Assembly: GCA_016926475.1 (NCBI GenBank)
Contig: JAFGON010000074.1
Location: forward strand, 1-29,760
DNA from: a candidate division WOR-3 bacterium
Lineage (GTDB): Bacteria; SDB-A
DNA length: 29,760 bases
Direction of reading: 5' to 3'
Positions within the stretch are counted from its first letter, which is position 1, and each line of letters opens with the position of its first letter. Below the pieces are notes generated by a model. The model saw only the letters and a program-made list of their open reading frames with translations, was not told where the DNA came from and made no database searches. Below are positions 15,332 to 24,214 of the stretch, piece after piece. The translations under genes were made by a program, and so were the position numbers.

Positions 15332-17663
15332 ATACTTGGACGTTTTCGTCCCGAACAGAAAAATAATCCTGACATACCTGCACCACGGCGAGACTCGTCC
15401 AGTTATCGGCAGGCTTGTTCAAATCCATTTGAAAAATGAAGCGAGCCCTGGTTGCGTAATCGGAGAGACAAAAAAACCCGAAAATTTCAGCGTTAAACCC
15501 ATAGATGGATTTATAGGCGACGAAATCTTTTTAGACGAAAAGATCTTGTCAATCGCACAATTCATGAATTCGTACTACGGTTATCCATTGGAAGCTTGCC
15601 TTGTGAAAACTTTTCCTTCAGGGCTTTTCTCGGTTCTGAAAAAGACGGTTTCGGTTTCAGTTTTGCCGGACTATTTTTCTCAAAAATCCAATGCTTTTTT
15701 ACAATTGTCCAGAAGAAAAAAAGTAAATTTCGACCATTTTTTGGAAAATATAAGAAAAGAAAGAAATCTCGAACTTCTCGGAGAAGCTCTTGACAAGAAT
15801 CATGCTGTAATAAAATTTGAGATACCGAGTCAAAATTCTGAGAAAACCGCTGCGGAGAGGCTGATATCTGTTCAGAAAGTCTCGGGACAGCTTATGACCG
15901 AATTTCAGAAAACAATTTTCAACTTCGTAGTATCCTCCGGAAATTCATGCGAACTCTCAAAAATCACTTCTTCTTTCCCGCAAAACGCTATTTCAGAAGT
16001 CGCTAAAATGGTTAGAAAAAATATCCTGAAATCTAAAAAAACCTTTTACAGCCCCGGTATTGCGGAAAAATTTACGCTGACCCAAGAGCAGAACAAATGC
16101 GCTGAATCCGTGGGGTCGAATCCGGGAAAGGTGTTTTTGCTCAAAGGCGTCACCGGAAGCGGTAAAACAATGGTCTACCACAGCTGCATCGAAGACACTC
16201 TAAGAAAAGGAAAATCGGTTTTATTTCTCGTCCCTGAAATCGCCCTGATACCACAGACAAAACTTTTTTTCCAAAAACATCTGAATAAAGTTGAAACATT
16301 GACCTACCACAGCGGGATGAAACAGGCTATGAGGTTTGAAGTCTTCAGAAAGACGCGCGACACCAGCCCTTTACTTGTAATAGGAACCCGTTCATCAATT
16401 TTTCTCCCCATGAAAAATATTGGTCTCATGGTGGTCGACGAGGAACATTCACAGCATTACAAAGAAGAGGATTCAGGACCTTTCTATTCAGCGAGAGACC
16501 TGGCGGTCTGGCAATCACAAAAATTCAATTTTACCGTAATTTTGGGCAGCGCGACACCTTCGGCAGAGAGTTTTTTAAACGCGAAAAAAGGAAAATACAA
16601 CCTTTTAAGCCTGCCGAACAGAGCCACTAACACTAAAATGCCCGAATGTTTTCTTTTGCCAGTCTCGAGATCTAAATGTGAGGCGGTTTCAAAAGACATG
16701 AAAGACCAAATCCTCGAGAACTACAACAGAAATGAACAGTCCATTCTCCTTATAAACCGCCGTGGTTTCTCGAATTACATGGTCTGTCCTCATTGCCTTT
16801 CGGTAGTCAAATGCCCATCGTGCAATGTGTCGATGACCTACCACGAAAGTGAAAAAAAACTCGTCTGCCACTACTGCGGAAAAAAATTAAAAATCCCGGA
16901 AAAGTGCCCGGTCTGTGCCCATCCAAAAATGCACTTTCACGGAGCTGGAACTGAAAAGGTCGAACACGCTATATCCAAGGCTTTCCCCGAAATAGAAATT
17001 TTAAGGCTCGACACAGATGTCTTGAGAAAGTCAAAACAAGATCACGAAAAATTTTTTTCGGACTTTCACTCAGGCAGATACCCAATTTTAGTCGGCACTC
17101 AAATGGTGTCCAAAGGTCTCGATTTCCCGGGTGTGACCCTTGTCGGAATAATAGACGCCGACAGCGCTTTGGCTTTTCCTGATTTCAGGGCGGCAGAAAT
17201 CGCTTTTCAACTCATTGTCCAGACCTCCGGTAGGGCGGGAAGAGCGGGGCAGAAAAGCAAAGTGCTCATTCAGACCGAAAACCCTTCAAATCCACTGCTG
17301 GTTTTAGCCCAAAATCACGACTATGAAGGTTTTATAGAGAAGGAGCTCCGGTTGAGAAGAGAAGTAGGTTATCCGCCTTTCACAAGACTGGCAAGAATTG
17401 TCGTGAACTCAACCAGCAATTCCCTCGCGAGAAAAACCTCGTTTGTAGTAAAAAATATTCTGGAAAATTCGTTGAATTTCGCTGAAACCCTCGGGCCTGT
17501 TCCCTGCCCTATAGAAAAGATAAGGAATAGGTACAGGTGGCATTTACTTGTGAAAGCCCCGAAAAATATTCTTCTCGGCAGAAAAATTCTAGATTCGGGA
17601 ATTTGGGAGGTCAAAACCAAGGCGAAAATATATGTTGATATTGACCCTTTTAGAATGCTTTGA
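15312..17663 (+). CDS. priA: Primosomal protein N' (replication restart helicase PriA)
   Basis: PriA is a 3'-to-5' DNA helicase that reloads the replisome at stalled forks. The N-terminal fork-binding region (VKYLDVFVPNRK) precedes the helicase core. Walker A is GVTGSGKT near 16150, the DEEH Walker B is in VVDEEHSQHYK near 16435, and GSATPSAE follows. The zinc region with eight cysteines is at 16788-16920 (CPHC, CPSC, CHYC, CPVC), then MVSKGLDFPG and QTSGRAGRAGQ. I chose TTG 15312, which reduces overlap with the upstream gene to 20 bp; the frame remains open to a TTG at 15270, giving 797 residues. No strong Shine-Dalgarno favours either. The stop is 3 bp from the end of the convergent tRNA-Pro gene. 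Confidence 0.93.
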   Translation: MTSSTVKYLDVFVPNRKIILTYLHHGETRPVIGRLVQIHLKNEASPGCVIGETKKPENFSVKPIDGFIGDEIFLDEKILSIAQFMNSYYGYPLEACLVKTFPSGLFSVLKKTVSVSVLPDYFSQKSNAFLQLSRRKKVNFDHFLENIRKERNLELLGEALDKNHAVIKFEIPSQNSEKTAAERLISVQKVSGQLMTEFQKTIFNFVVSSGNSCELSKITSSFPQNAISEVAKMVRKNILKSKKTFYSPGIAEKFTLTQEQNKCAESVGSNPGKVFLLKGVTGSGKTMVYHSCIEDTLRKGKSVLFLVPEIALIPQTKLFFQKHLNKVETLTYHSGMKQAMRFEVFRKTRDTSPLLVIGTRSSIFLPMKNIGLMVVDEEHSQHYKEEDSGPFYSARDLAVWQSQKFNFTVILGSATPSAESFLNAKKGKYNLLSLPNRATNTKMPECFLLPVSRSKCEAVSKDMKDQILENYNRNEQSILLINRRGFSNYMVCPHCLSVVKCPSCNVSMTYHESEKKLVCHYCGKKLKIPEKCPVCAHPKMHFHGAGTEKVEHAISKAFPEIEILRLDTDVLRKSKQDHEKFFSDFHSGRYPILVGTQMVSKGLDFPGVTLVGIIDADSALAFPDFRAAEIAFQLIVQTSGRAGRAGQKSKVLIQTENPSNPLLVLAQNHDYEGFIEKELRLRREVGYPPFTRLARIVVNSTSNSLARKTSFVVKNILENSLNFAETLGPVPCPIEKIRNRYRWHLLVKAPKNILLGRKILDSGIWEVKTKAKIYVDIDPFRML

Positions 17664-17664
17664 A

Positions 17665-17742
<78 letters not shown>

Positions 17743-17751
17743 ATTTTCAGA

Positions 17752-17781
17752 AATATAGAGTATAAACACCTGTCTTGTCAA
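17752..17781 (-). promoter_or_regulatory. Promoter of tRNA-Pro, overlapping the end of the MerR gene
   Basis: On the minus strand TTGACA (17781-17776), 18 bp, TATATT (17757-17752), ending 9 bp before the tRNA 5' end. The -35 box covers the stop codon of the MerR-type gene (17780-17778). Confidence 0.6.
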
Positions 17782-18239
17782 GAAATGTCGTCTGAAAATA
17801 AATTGAGTTGGACCGCGTCGAGTTCCTTTTGATAGGCAGTATCAGCTCCAATCTTTTTTTCCGAAGGGAAATAAAATCCCGACTTCTTCAAATCCGAACG
17901 CAGGTCTTTGAGTGTTTTTTTAACCTCTTTGATGACCATTTTTGTTTTTTGAGCCGAGGAGATTTTTGCCGCTTTAGCCCCTGTAGAAAACTTCAGCTGA
18001 AGTTCCTTGACCGCGCCTTCTATTGTAAATCTTTTCACGTAAAGAAGGTCTACTATTGCCAGAACGACATCCAGATCGGAAGATGTGTATCTTCTTCTGC
18101 CTGATTTGTCTTTTTTTGGTTTTAAAAATGGAAAAAATTTATCTTCCCAAAATCTCAAAACATAAGGATTTACACCCGCCTTTTTAGCCACTTCGCTTAT
18201 CGAATAATAGACTTTTTTTTTGGAAAAAAATTTCCTCAA
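17778..18239 (-). CDS. MerR-type transcriptional regulator
   Basis: This 153-residue protein has an N-terminal winged helix-turn-helix of the MerR type at about residues 11-80 (YSISEVAKKAGVNPYVLRFW, then GRRRYTSSDLDVV). A basic helical stretch follows (about 95-120) and a short tail. No metal-binding cysteines or known effector domain are present, so the ligand is unknown. The start overlaps the gpsA stop by four bases (ATGA), so it is the last gene of the era operon. Small MerR-like proteins often sit near gpsA/plsY or ribosome-related clusters; its targets cannot be inferred here. Confidence 0.8.
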   Translation of the reverse strand: MRKFFSKKKVYYSISEVAKKAGVNPYVLRFWEDKFFPFLKPKKDKSGRRRYTSSDLDVVLAIVDLLYVKRFTIEGAVKELQLKFSTGAKAAKISSAQKTKMVIKEVKKTLKDLRSDLKKSGFYFPSEKKIGADTAYQKELDAVQLNLFSDDIS

Positions 18240-19237
18240 AATTCAATCTCCGGCTTCAGTCCCCTGTCCATCAAAATTCTCACAGCTTCCATCGGGGTGA
18301 TTTTTTCGTCCATAATATCGACGACCACAGACGTAATTGGCATTTCTATCTCGAGCTTTTCAGCTATTTTCCAGGCTATTCGAGCAGTCCTTTCGCCTTC
18401 GGCGACCATCAGCATGTCTTTTTTTATTTCGGATAACACTTCGCCCCTGCCCAACCTCTCACCAAGCGTTCTGTTCCGGCTCAGAGGAGAGAAGCATGTC
18501 GTTATTAAATCGCCGAAACCAGAAAGCCCTGAAAAGGTTCCATTTTTTGCCCCTAGGGCGACACCGAGTTTTTCTATCTCGTATTTCCCTCTTGTCATCA
18601 AGGCCGCTTTTGCGTTGGTGCCGAGATTCATCCCATCGAGTATTCCTGCAGCAAGCGCTATGATGTTTTTCAGCGCTCCTCCGAGCTCCACCCCTTTGAC
18701 GTCTTCAGAGGTGTAAACACGGAACCTACTCGAAGAGAGTGTAGTTTGAACCATAGATGAGAGAGAGGTGTTTCTTGAAGCCGCGACACATGAAGCAGGT
18801 AATTGACGCGCTATTTCATTCGCTATAGTCGGACCTGAGACTACGGCAATTTTTTCTTCAGGAAAAATTTCAGCCATTATTTCGCTTAAAAGCTCGCCGT
18901 TTTCACCCAGACCTTTGGTGAAATTTACAACACCCTTCAACCTATCTTTCATAGAAGAGATGGATTCAACAGTTTGACGGAAAAACTTTGATGGCACTAC
19001 AATGAAAAGCAGGTCCGCGTTTGAGCCTTCCTCGGCCAGGGAGTCTATTATTTCGATATTTTCACTGATTTTGAAACCAGGCAAAAAAAGGCTGTTTTCT
19101 CTCGTCTTCCGCAATTCAAGGCGTCTCTCGGCGACAGGCTCAAAGAGATATGTTTTTACGCCCAGGTTTGAAAGGTGCAAAGCCAACGTGGTTCCCCAAT
19201 TTCCAGCGCCTATTATCTTTACCGTTCTTTTTTCCAA
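18236..19237 (-). CDS. gpsA: Glycerol-3-phosphate dehydrogenase [NAD(P)+]
   Basis: A 333-residue enzyme that reduces dihydroxyacetone phosphate to sn-glycerol 3-phosphate for phospholipid synthesis. The N-terminal nucleotide-binding motif GAGNWGTTLA is at residues 10-19. VVSGPTIANEIA (about 134-145), KNIIALAAGI (catalytic Lys near 190) and GFGDLITTC (near 242) are diagnostic. Length matches the family. It overlaps plsY by 19 bp and the MerR-type gene by 4 bp, so the two lipid-entry enzymes are made together. Confidence 0.95.
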   Translation of the reverse strand: MEKRTVKIIGAGNWGTTLALHLSNLGVKTYLFEPVAERRLELRKTRENSLFLPGFKISENIEIIDSLAEEGSNADLLFIVVPSKFFRQTVESISSMKDRLKGVVNFTKGLGENGELLSEIMAEIFPEEKIAVVSGPTIANEIARQLPASCVAASRNTSLSSMVQTTLSSSRFRVYTSEDVKGVELGGALKNIIALAAGILDGMNLGTNAKAALMTRGKYEIEKLGVALGAKNGTFSGLSGFGDLITTCFSPLSRNRTLGERLGRGEVLSEIKKDMLMVAEGERTARIAWKIAEKLEIEMPITSVVVDIMDEKITPMEAVRILMDRGLKPEIEF

Positions 19238-19863
19238 GAGAATTTTGTCTCCTGCCCTTTTAGAATTCTCGAGATATTTTTTCTATGAGAAAAAACGACA
19301 AAAACCGCCGTTGCTATCCCATAATAAAATTCACCTTGAGATAAAGGCAATTTCATCAGTTTAATAGCAGTAAGTAAAGAAGCGTAACTCAGAGCGGCTA
19401 TTATTGATCCCACAGATACGATCCTGGAAAATGTTAAAATCAGAACAAAAACCAAAAAGCAAACAACAGACAGCAACGGCGTGAGGACGATTATTGTTCC
19501 GAGTCCTGTCGCGACGCCTTTTCCGCCTTTGAATTTCAGGTAGGGCGAAAATATATGCCCAAGCACCGCACCGAGCGCCGTCGCAGAAGGAGAAAATTCA
19601 AATAAAAGCAAATCGTCGTAATAAAATTTCCCCACCAGAATTTTTACGGCGAGGACAGGCAACAACCCTTTTAGGATGTCGAGAGTAAAAGTTATCAACC
19701 CCGGCAAAACACCGACCGTTCTCAATACATTTGTCGCTCCAATATTTTTGCTGCCTTCTTTTCTGGGATCTTTGCCGTATAATTTCGAAATTAAAAGTCC
19801 AAAAGGGATTCCACCGATAAAAAAAGCCAATAAAACAAATGCTAAAAATAGAATTACCGTCAT
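19219..19863 (-). CDS. plsY: Acyl-phosphate:glycerol-3-phosphate acyltransferase
   Basis: A 214-residue integral membrane acyltransferase that makes lysophosphatidic acid from acyl-phosphate and glycerol 3-phosphate, the first acylation of phospholipid synthesis. Conserved motifs are EGSKNIGATNVLRTVG (about 36-51) and FKGGKGVATG (about 110-120). About six hydrophobic helices are visible, as expected. It overlaps der by 4 bases and gpsA by 19, so the substrate producer (GpsA) and user are translationally linked. A PlsX that would supply acyl-phosphate is not in the window. Confidence 0.94.
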   Translation of the reverse strand: MTVILFLAFVLLAFFIGGIPFGLLISKLYGKDPRKEGSKNIGATNVLRTVGVLPGLITFTLDILKGLLPVLAVKILVGKFYYDDLLLFEFSPSATALGAVLGHIFSPYLKFKGGKGVATGLGTIIVLTPLLSVVCFLVFVLILTFSRIVSVGSIIAALSYASLLTAIKLMKLPLSQGEFYYGIATAVFVVFSHRKNISRILKGQETKFSWKKER

Positions 19864-21170
19864 TGCTTTTGTACCGGTTTTATTTTTACAACTATTCCTT
19901 CAAGGTCAAAACGAGCCCGTAAATTCTTCTCAAGGTATTTGCGGTAATTGTCGGTTATACTCTGGGGCAGGTTAGTCTCTGCGGTGATTATGTGTGGCAA
20001 TTTGTGAACGAGATGAAATGAATAGATGTTGATTCTCTTTTTCCCGATCATAGGCGGATGGTGAGATATGACCGAATCCAAAAGAGTTTCTTGGAGAGTT
20101 TGCTCGTCCAATTCAGTACTGCCTCTAATTTGAATTTCCCGGATCGTTTTGACAAGTTTCGGCACGCCTGTTTTCTTGAGAGCTGAAACGAGTACAACGG
20201 GAATATAAGATCGTGATTGAAGTGATTTTTTGACGCTTTTAATAAGAATATCCCGATTTTCAGGATCCACGAGATCAGATTTATTAAGGCATACAATCAA
20301 ACCACCTGCGGATTGTTCGATCTCTTTGAGGACCCTCCAGTCTCCTCTGACGAATCCCTGGCTGGCATCCATTACGAGAATCGTAACCTCTCCTTGCCGG
20401 TATTCGTCCCAGGCTCTTTTTATGCTGTAATACTCTATGTCGCTCTCGACTCGAGCCATCCTCCTGAATCCGGCGGTATCAACTATCTCAAAATTATAGC
20501 CGTGATACTTTATCTCCTCACTCACCGGATCTCGCGTCGTGCCGGGTTGGTCGTGAACAATGGATCTTTTTCTGTTTAAGATAGTGTTCATCAAAGAGGA
20601 TTTCCCTACGTTAGGCCTTCCGGCTATTATTATCTTTAAAGGTTTCTCCCTCTCTTTGAAATTTTTGCCTGAAACCCTTTCTTGTATAGAATCGAGCATT
20701 TCTCCGATTCCGAAACCCTGAGTGGCTGATATCGGAGTTGGATTACCTAAACCGAGTTCGAAAAAAGGGAAATTAAGTCCCGCGTTACCTGACGGATTAT
20801 CGATTTTGTTTACCACTATCAAAACACTCACACCCGATTTTCTCAGTATTTCCGCTATTACTTTATCTCCGGGGTTGACGCCGGATTTTCCGTCCACCAA
20901 AAACACCACGAGTGAAGATTTACGGAGCAACTCTCCGAGGACAGATGATATCTCATCCATAATTCCTGCTTTTGAATCATACCCGAACAGCCCGCCTGTG
21001 TCGACGAAATCATATTTATTGCCGCACCATTCAACTTCTCCATAGTTGAAATCTCTTGTGACGCCTGGTTTTTCGTCAACTATCGCTTTTCTTCTTCCGA
21101 GAAGTCTGTTAAAAAGTGTCGACTTGCCGACATTTTGCCTGCCTATTATTGTTATCAAAGGTTTTGACAT
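19860..21170 (-). CDS. der: Ribosome-assembly GTPase Der (EngA)
   Basis: This is a 436-residue protein with the tandem GTPase domains unique to Der, required for 50S maturation. Domain 1 has GRQNVGKST (10-18), DTGGLFGYD and NKID. Domain 2 has GRPNVGKSS (about 185), DTAGFRRM and NKSD. The C-terminal 85 residues are the KH-like domain ending in basic residues. The region before the ATG is A/T-rich (21171-21189) with no Shine-Dalgarno, unlike most neighbours. It lies 19 bp after the DUF512 gene and overlaps plsY. Confidence 0.95.
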   Translation of the reverse strand: MSKPLITIIGRQNVGKSTLFNRLLGRRKAIVDEKPGVTRDFNYGEVEWCGNKYDFVDTGGLFGYDSKAGIMDEISSVLGELLRKSSLVVFLVDGKSGVNPGDKVIAEILRKSGVSVLIVVNKIDNPSGNAGLNFPFFELGLGNPTPISATQGFGIGEMLDSIQERVSGKNFKEREKPLKIIIAGRPNVGKSSLMNTILNRKRSIVHDQPGTTRDPVSEEIKYHGYNFEIVDTAGFRRMARVESDIEYYSIKRAWDEYRQGEVTILVMDASQGFVRGDWRVLKEIEQSAGGLIVCLNKSDLVDPENRDILIKSVKKSLQSRSYIPVVLVSALKKTGVPKLVKTIREIQIRGSTELDEQTLQETLLDSVISHHPPMIGKKRINIYSFHLVHKLPHIITAETNLPQSITDNYRKYLEKNLRARFDLEGIVVKIKPVQKQ

Positions 21171-21189
21171 TTTTTTATTTTACACTTTA

Positions 21190-22449
21190 TTACAATGATT
21201 TATCAAGTTTGTTGAAAAAAGACCTTGGGTTTTCCGGACATACAAAGACCTTTCTGCCTGTAGAAATTTCAATGTCAGTAATTTTCAAACCATCTACAAA
21301 AAGACCTTCGTGGTTCAGAGTCCTTGCCGGTATTCCTATAATGCCTTCTTCGAGGTTTTCTAAAGCTTTTTTAAGATCTCTGCCCGACAAAAGAGCCGCT
21401 GTGTCGACGTTTCCTCCGTAAAATCTGTTTTTTACAGGAACAACTTCAGCGCAATTTTTTCCGCAGAAAATTTTGTTTGCCAACCCCTGGACATAAGGAG
21501 CCATAGCGATTCCGGTCAGAATAAACAAAGGCCTTTTTATTTTCAACTCTGATGTTTTTTTTGCTCTATCGATAAAAAGACGCAAACCGCCGACACCATT
21601 TTCCAGTTGAGGAAAGTTTGTGTAATAGGATCTTCCGGGTATTTCAACATTCGCTTTCAAAAACATCTGATCTGTGGGGTAAAGAGGCGTCAAGTCTCTT
21701 TTTTTTCTAAAAGTTGCGGATAGGGTTAAACCTATGACTTCCTGGGATTCCTCTTTTGTCATCTCCCTTAAAGGCGTCAAACCCTTTCTGTATTTTGTAA
21801 GCCCGACAGGCACAAGTGCAACGGAGGCCGCTTTGAGCTTCACGAGATCTTCGAGAGTTTTTTCCAGCACATTTCCGTCGTTCATCCCTGGCACGATTAC
21901 GATTTGAGTGTGAACTTTGATTCCGGAGCCGACCAGCTTTTTTAGAAGCGGAACTATGGGAGCTCCGCGTTCCAAACCGAAAAGCCTCCCTCTCTCCAGC
22001 GGGTCTGTCGCATGAACGCTTATGTAAATAGGCGAAAGTTTCAATTCGGTAATTTTCATAATTTCTTTTTCGGTCAAATTCGTACCGGTGATGTAAGCCC
22101 CGCTGAGAAAAGAAAGCCTGTAATCGTCGTCTTTAAATTTAAGAGATTTTCTTGAATTTTTCGGGTTTTGATCTACGAAGCAAAAAACGCACTTGTTCGC
22201 ACATCTTTTGTATCTGAAAGGCTCGATTACCGCGCCGAATATTTTAGGTGTGTATCCGCCGAGGTCAGCGCTCTTCTTTCCGGCCTGACTCTTCCATACA
22301 ATTTTACCCCTATAATCTGAAATCCAAAAAGAAAGGTCGAAATAATCCTGGAGCTGTTTCCCATTGATCGAAACTATCTCATCTCCCGGAAGAATTCCGA
22401 GTTCTGTGGCAAGTCCTTTACCCGAGACTTTTAAAATTTTTACGCCCAT
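21190..22449 (-). CDS. DUF512 protein: PDZ-like domain plus radical-SAM-like core
   Basis: This 419-residue cytoplasmic protein has a PDZ-like N-terminus (KGLATELGILPGDEIVSING, residues 11-30). Its radical-SAM-type cluster motif is Cys83-x3-Cys87-x2-Cys90 (RCANKCVFCFVDQNP). The segments YRLSFLSGAYITGTN and YISVHATDP and the C-terminal DUF512 region (about 210-415; VPVGLTKYR, PLREMTKEE, YPTDQMFLKA) match the family. The biochemical role is not established. A position just upstream of der recurs in Firmicutes to my knowledge, hinting at a link to ribosome or tRNA biology. It is 4 bp from the SLH-like lipoprotein gene. Confidence 0.88.
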   Translation of the reverse strand: MGVKILKVSGKGLATELGILPGDEIVSINGKQLQDYFDLSFWISDYRGKIVWKSQAGKKSADLGGYTPKIFGAVIEPFRYKRCANKCVFCFVDQNPKNSRKSLKFKDDDYRLSFLSGAYITGTNLTEKEIMKITELKLSPIYISVHATDPLERGRLFGLERGAPIVPLLKKLVGSGIKVHTQIVIVPGMNDGNVLEKTLEDLVKLKAASVALVPVGLTKYRKGLTPLREMTKEESQEVIGLTLSATFRKKRDLTPLYPTDQMFLKANVEIPGRSYYTNFPQLENGVGGLRLFIDRAKKTSELKIKRPLFILTGIAMAPYVQGLANKIFCGKNCAEVVPVKNRFYGGNVDTAALLSGRDLKKALENLEEGIIGIPARTLNHEGLFVDGLKITDIEISTGRKVFVCPENPRSFFNKLDKSL

Positions 22450-22453
22450 TAGG

Positions 22454-22993
22454 TCAATTAGACATGTAATCGCAGATTTTCTTTACGCTTTCTACGGCTT
22501 CGGCCCCGGAAACGTAGCTTTGCCTGTCACCCGATACCAAACCATTTTCAACCGCCCATTTCCAACTCTCGGTGTAAATGTCCTCCGTTGAATAGATAAT
22601 AAAAAAGTCCCTTATCAATTTGTAAAAAACTATAGCGAGTTGGAATTTTTTCACAGGGTCGTCGGGATAAAAACTTCCGTCAGGGAAAAGAGGCATAATA
22701 TCTCTCTGCGAGACTTTCACAGCATAAATACCAGCCCAGTGATTGGATATGTCTTTGGGAAAATCGGAATTCTTGATCGGAAAAAGCTCGAGAATGCAGC
22801 TGGAAGAGAACCTTGTCTCTATCAGGTAAGCGAGCTCTCCTCTCGACACAGCTTCAACATTTTGCAAAAAAGTGTCCGGATTTGAAACCCTGATAATCTC
22901 AGGGACCATCTTTATTGTTTTGAGAGATCTTACCTCGCCAGTCGTGGAACATGATACGAGAAAGAAGATAAGTATGTAGATAAGTCTCTTCAT
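22454..22993 (-). CDS. Lipoprotein with S-layer-homology-like motifs
   Basis: From ATG 22993 the protein has 179 residues and starts MKRLIYILIFFLVSCS, a lipoprotein signal with the acylated Cys at 15. This start gives an ATGA overlap with the cupin stop; a longer frame from 23017 would add eight residues ahead of the signal and is less likely. The body shows three S-layer-homology-like segments: VSRGELAYLI (about 50), HWAGIYAVKVSQRDIMPLFPD with GSFYPDDPVKKFQLA (about 85-120), and WAVENGLVSGD (about 150). SLH motifs bind cell-wall polymers, and a lipid-anchored SLH protein could tie outer membrane to peptidoglycan. That role is inference. Confidence 0.7.
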   Translation of the reverse strand: MKRLIYILIFFLVSCSTTGEVRSLKTIKMVPEIIRVSNPDTFLQNVEAVSRGELAYLIETRFSSSCILELFPIKNSDFPKDISNHWAGIYAVKVSQRDIMPLFPDGSFYPDDPVKKFQLAIVFYKLIRDFFIIYSTEDIYTESWKWAVENGLVSGDRQSYVSGAEAVESVKKICDYMSN

Positions 22994-23337
22994 TCCTTTT
23001 CCACTGGCACAAGACATATAAAACTGAACTTACCCTTGCCCTTATTTTTGTATTGATGCTTTTCATCGGACGGGACAAACACCGTAAATCCCTTTTTCAA
23101 TTCGATTTCACCTTCCTCGGTTTTCAACGCTCCTTCACCTTCTAGTATGTAGTTTATATGCTCCCATGGATGAGCGTGAAAAGGAGTGTACCCTCCCTCA
23201 TCGAGTTCGAATACCCTAAGCGCCATCGTGGGTTTTCCTTCCCTGGATCCTATAAGCAGGTTCTTTTTTACCCCTTTAGTCTCTTGGTTCTCTATTACCG
23301 ACTTGATAGCTTGATCTTGCGGCACAACTCTTATCAT
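22990..23337 (-). CDS. Small cupin-domain protein
   Basis: This 115-residue single-domain cupin has motif 1 with His54, His56 and His60 (FHAHPWEHINY) and motif 2 with His94 (PSDEKHQYKN), the usual metal ligand set. Small stand-alone cupins include isomerases, dioxygenases and sensors, and nothing here decides among them. It overlaps the SLH-like lipoprotein gene by four bases and lies 13 bp after the upstream lipoprotein gene, so it is part of the era operon. Confidence 0.85.
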   Translation of the reverse strand: MIRVVPQDQAIKSVIENQETKGVKKNLLIGSREGKPTMALRVFELDEGGYTPFHAHPWEHINYILEGEGALKTEEGEIELKKGFTVFVPSDEKHQYKNKGKGKFSFICLVPVEKE

Positions 23338-23350
23338 TTTTCTCTCCGTT

Positions 23351-24205
23351 TCAGTTTATTCTAATTTTTCTGTAGCTGACGTAAGTCGCCGCCGGGAATG
23401 TGTAATTTCCTATTATAGTGTCTATGTTGCCCGGCAAAATTATTGTGTCGTAGAGTAAAATATTGCCGCTTACGGTATCGAGATTCAGAGCCTGAACATA
23501 AACGGTCATGTTTCCAGTGTTGAAAAAATTGGCGGGAATATCGACTTGGTTGACCGCGTATGGCAGAGGTATAGGCAGAGGGCCAAATACAGAAGAACCC
23601 GTTATCTGTACTATTCCGAGGGCAGGCCTTGTCGTTATCGTTCCATAGTTAGTTGTCCACCTCAGAGTCAGTTTCCCGGCGTTTTGTATGCTCGAGAGGG
23701 ATATGACCGTGTCCGACGCCGAAGGGTAAGACATGTCTATGTATGGCATAACAACGCTGCCGTTAGCTTCACCCTGATCCGTTTTGAATTTGATAGAGTA
23801 AGTCTGGCCGATTTCAAATGGATAGAGAATGTCGGGGGGATAGAGGGGTAAAGCCATTGTAGGCAAATAAAAACTGTCTAAATCCGTGAAACACTTCAGA
23901 AAAACCGAATCTCCGCCCGATTGCTTGAAATAGATATGAAGGCCGTTTACATCGGCATTCCCTCTCATGACCTTTGAGAAGGCAGTTCTGAGGTTTCCGC
24001 TTACTGGTAGCTGATAAGGTAGTCCCGGGTATTCATCAGGAAAATAGCCCATGAGGTAATAGATCTGAAGTCCGGTTCCACCCTGTGCCGGGTCAGTCGG
24101 TTCCCACCTCTTCGGCTCTTCTACCGGGTTTGTCGTGCTCTTGGAACAAAAAGTAAAAGAAAAAACGAGTAAAGACGCCAGCGATATAGTTAAAAAAAGA
24201 CGCAT
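23351..24205 (-). CDS. Lipoprotein of unknown function
   Basis: From ATG 24205 (TAGGAGGT upstream) the protein has 284 residues; a GTG at 24211 would overlap the Shine-Dalgarno and is rejected. The N-terminus MRLFLTISLASLLVFSFTFC ends in a lipobox cysteine (Cys20). A short Pro/Glu/Thr linker and an all-beta body follow, with Ig-like strand patterns (GKLTLRWTTNYGTITTRP, QVDIPANFFNTGNMTVYVQ). It is probably a periplasmic or surface-anchored beta-sandwich protein. No family is recognised. It is 9 bp after the DUF192 gene in the operon. Confidence 0.7.
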   Translation of the reverse strand: MRLFLTISLASLLVFSFTFCSKSTTNPVEEPKRWEPTDPAQGGTGLQIYYLMGYFPDEYPGLPYQLPVSGNLRTAFSKVMRGNADVNGLHIYFKQSGGDSVFLKCFTDLDSFYLPTMALPLYPPDILYPFEIGQTYSIKFKTDQGEANGSVVMPYIDMSYPSASDTVISLSSIQNAGKLTLRWTTNYGTITTRPALGIVQITGSSVFGPLPIPLPYAVNQVDIPANFFNTGNMTVYVQALNLDTVSGNILLYDTIILPGNIDTIIGNYTFPAATYVSYRKIRIN

Positions 24206-24214
24206 AGACACCTC

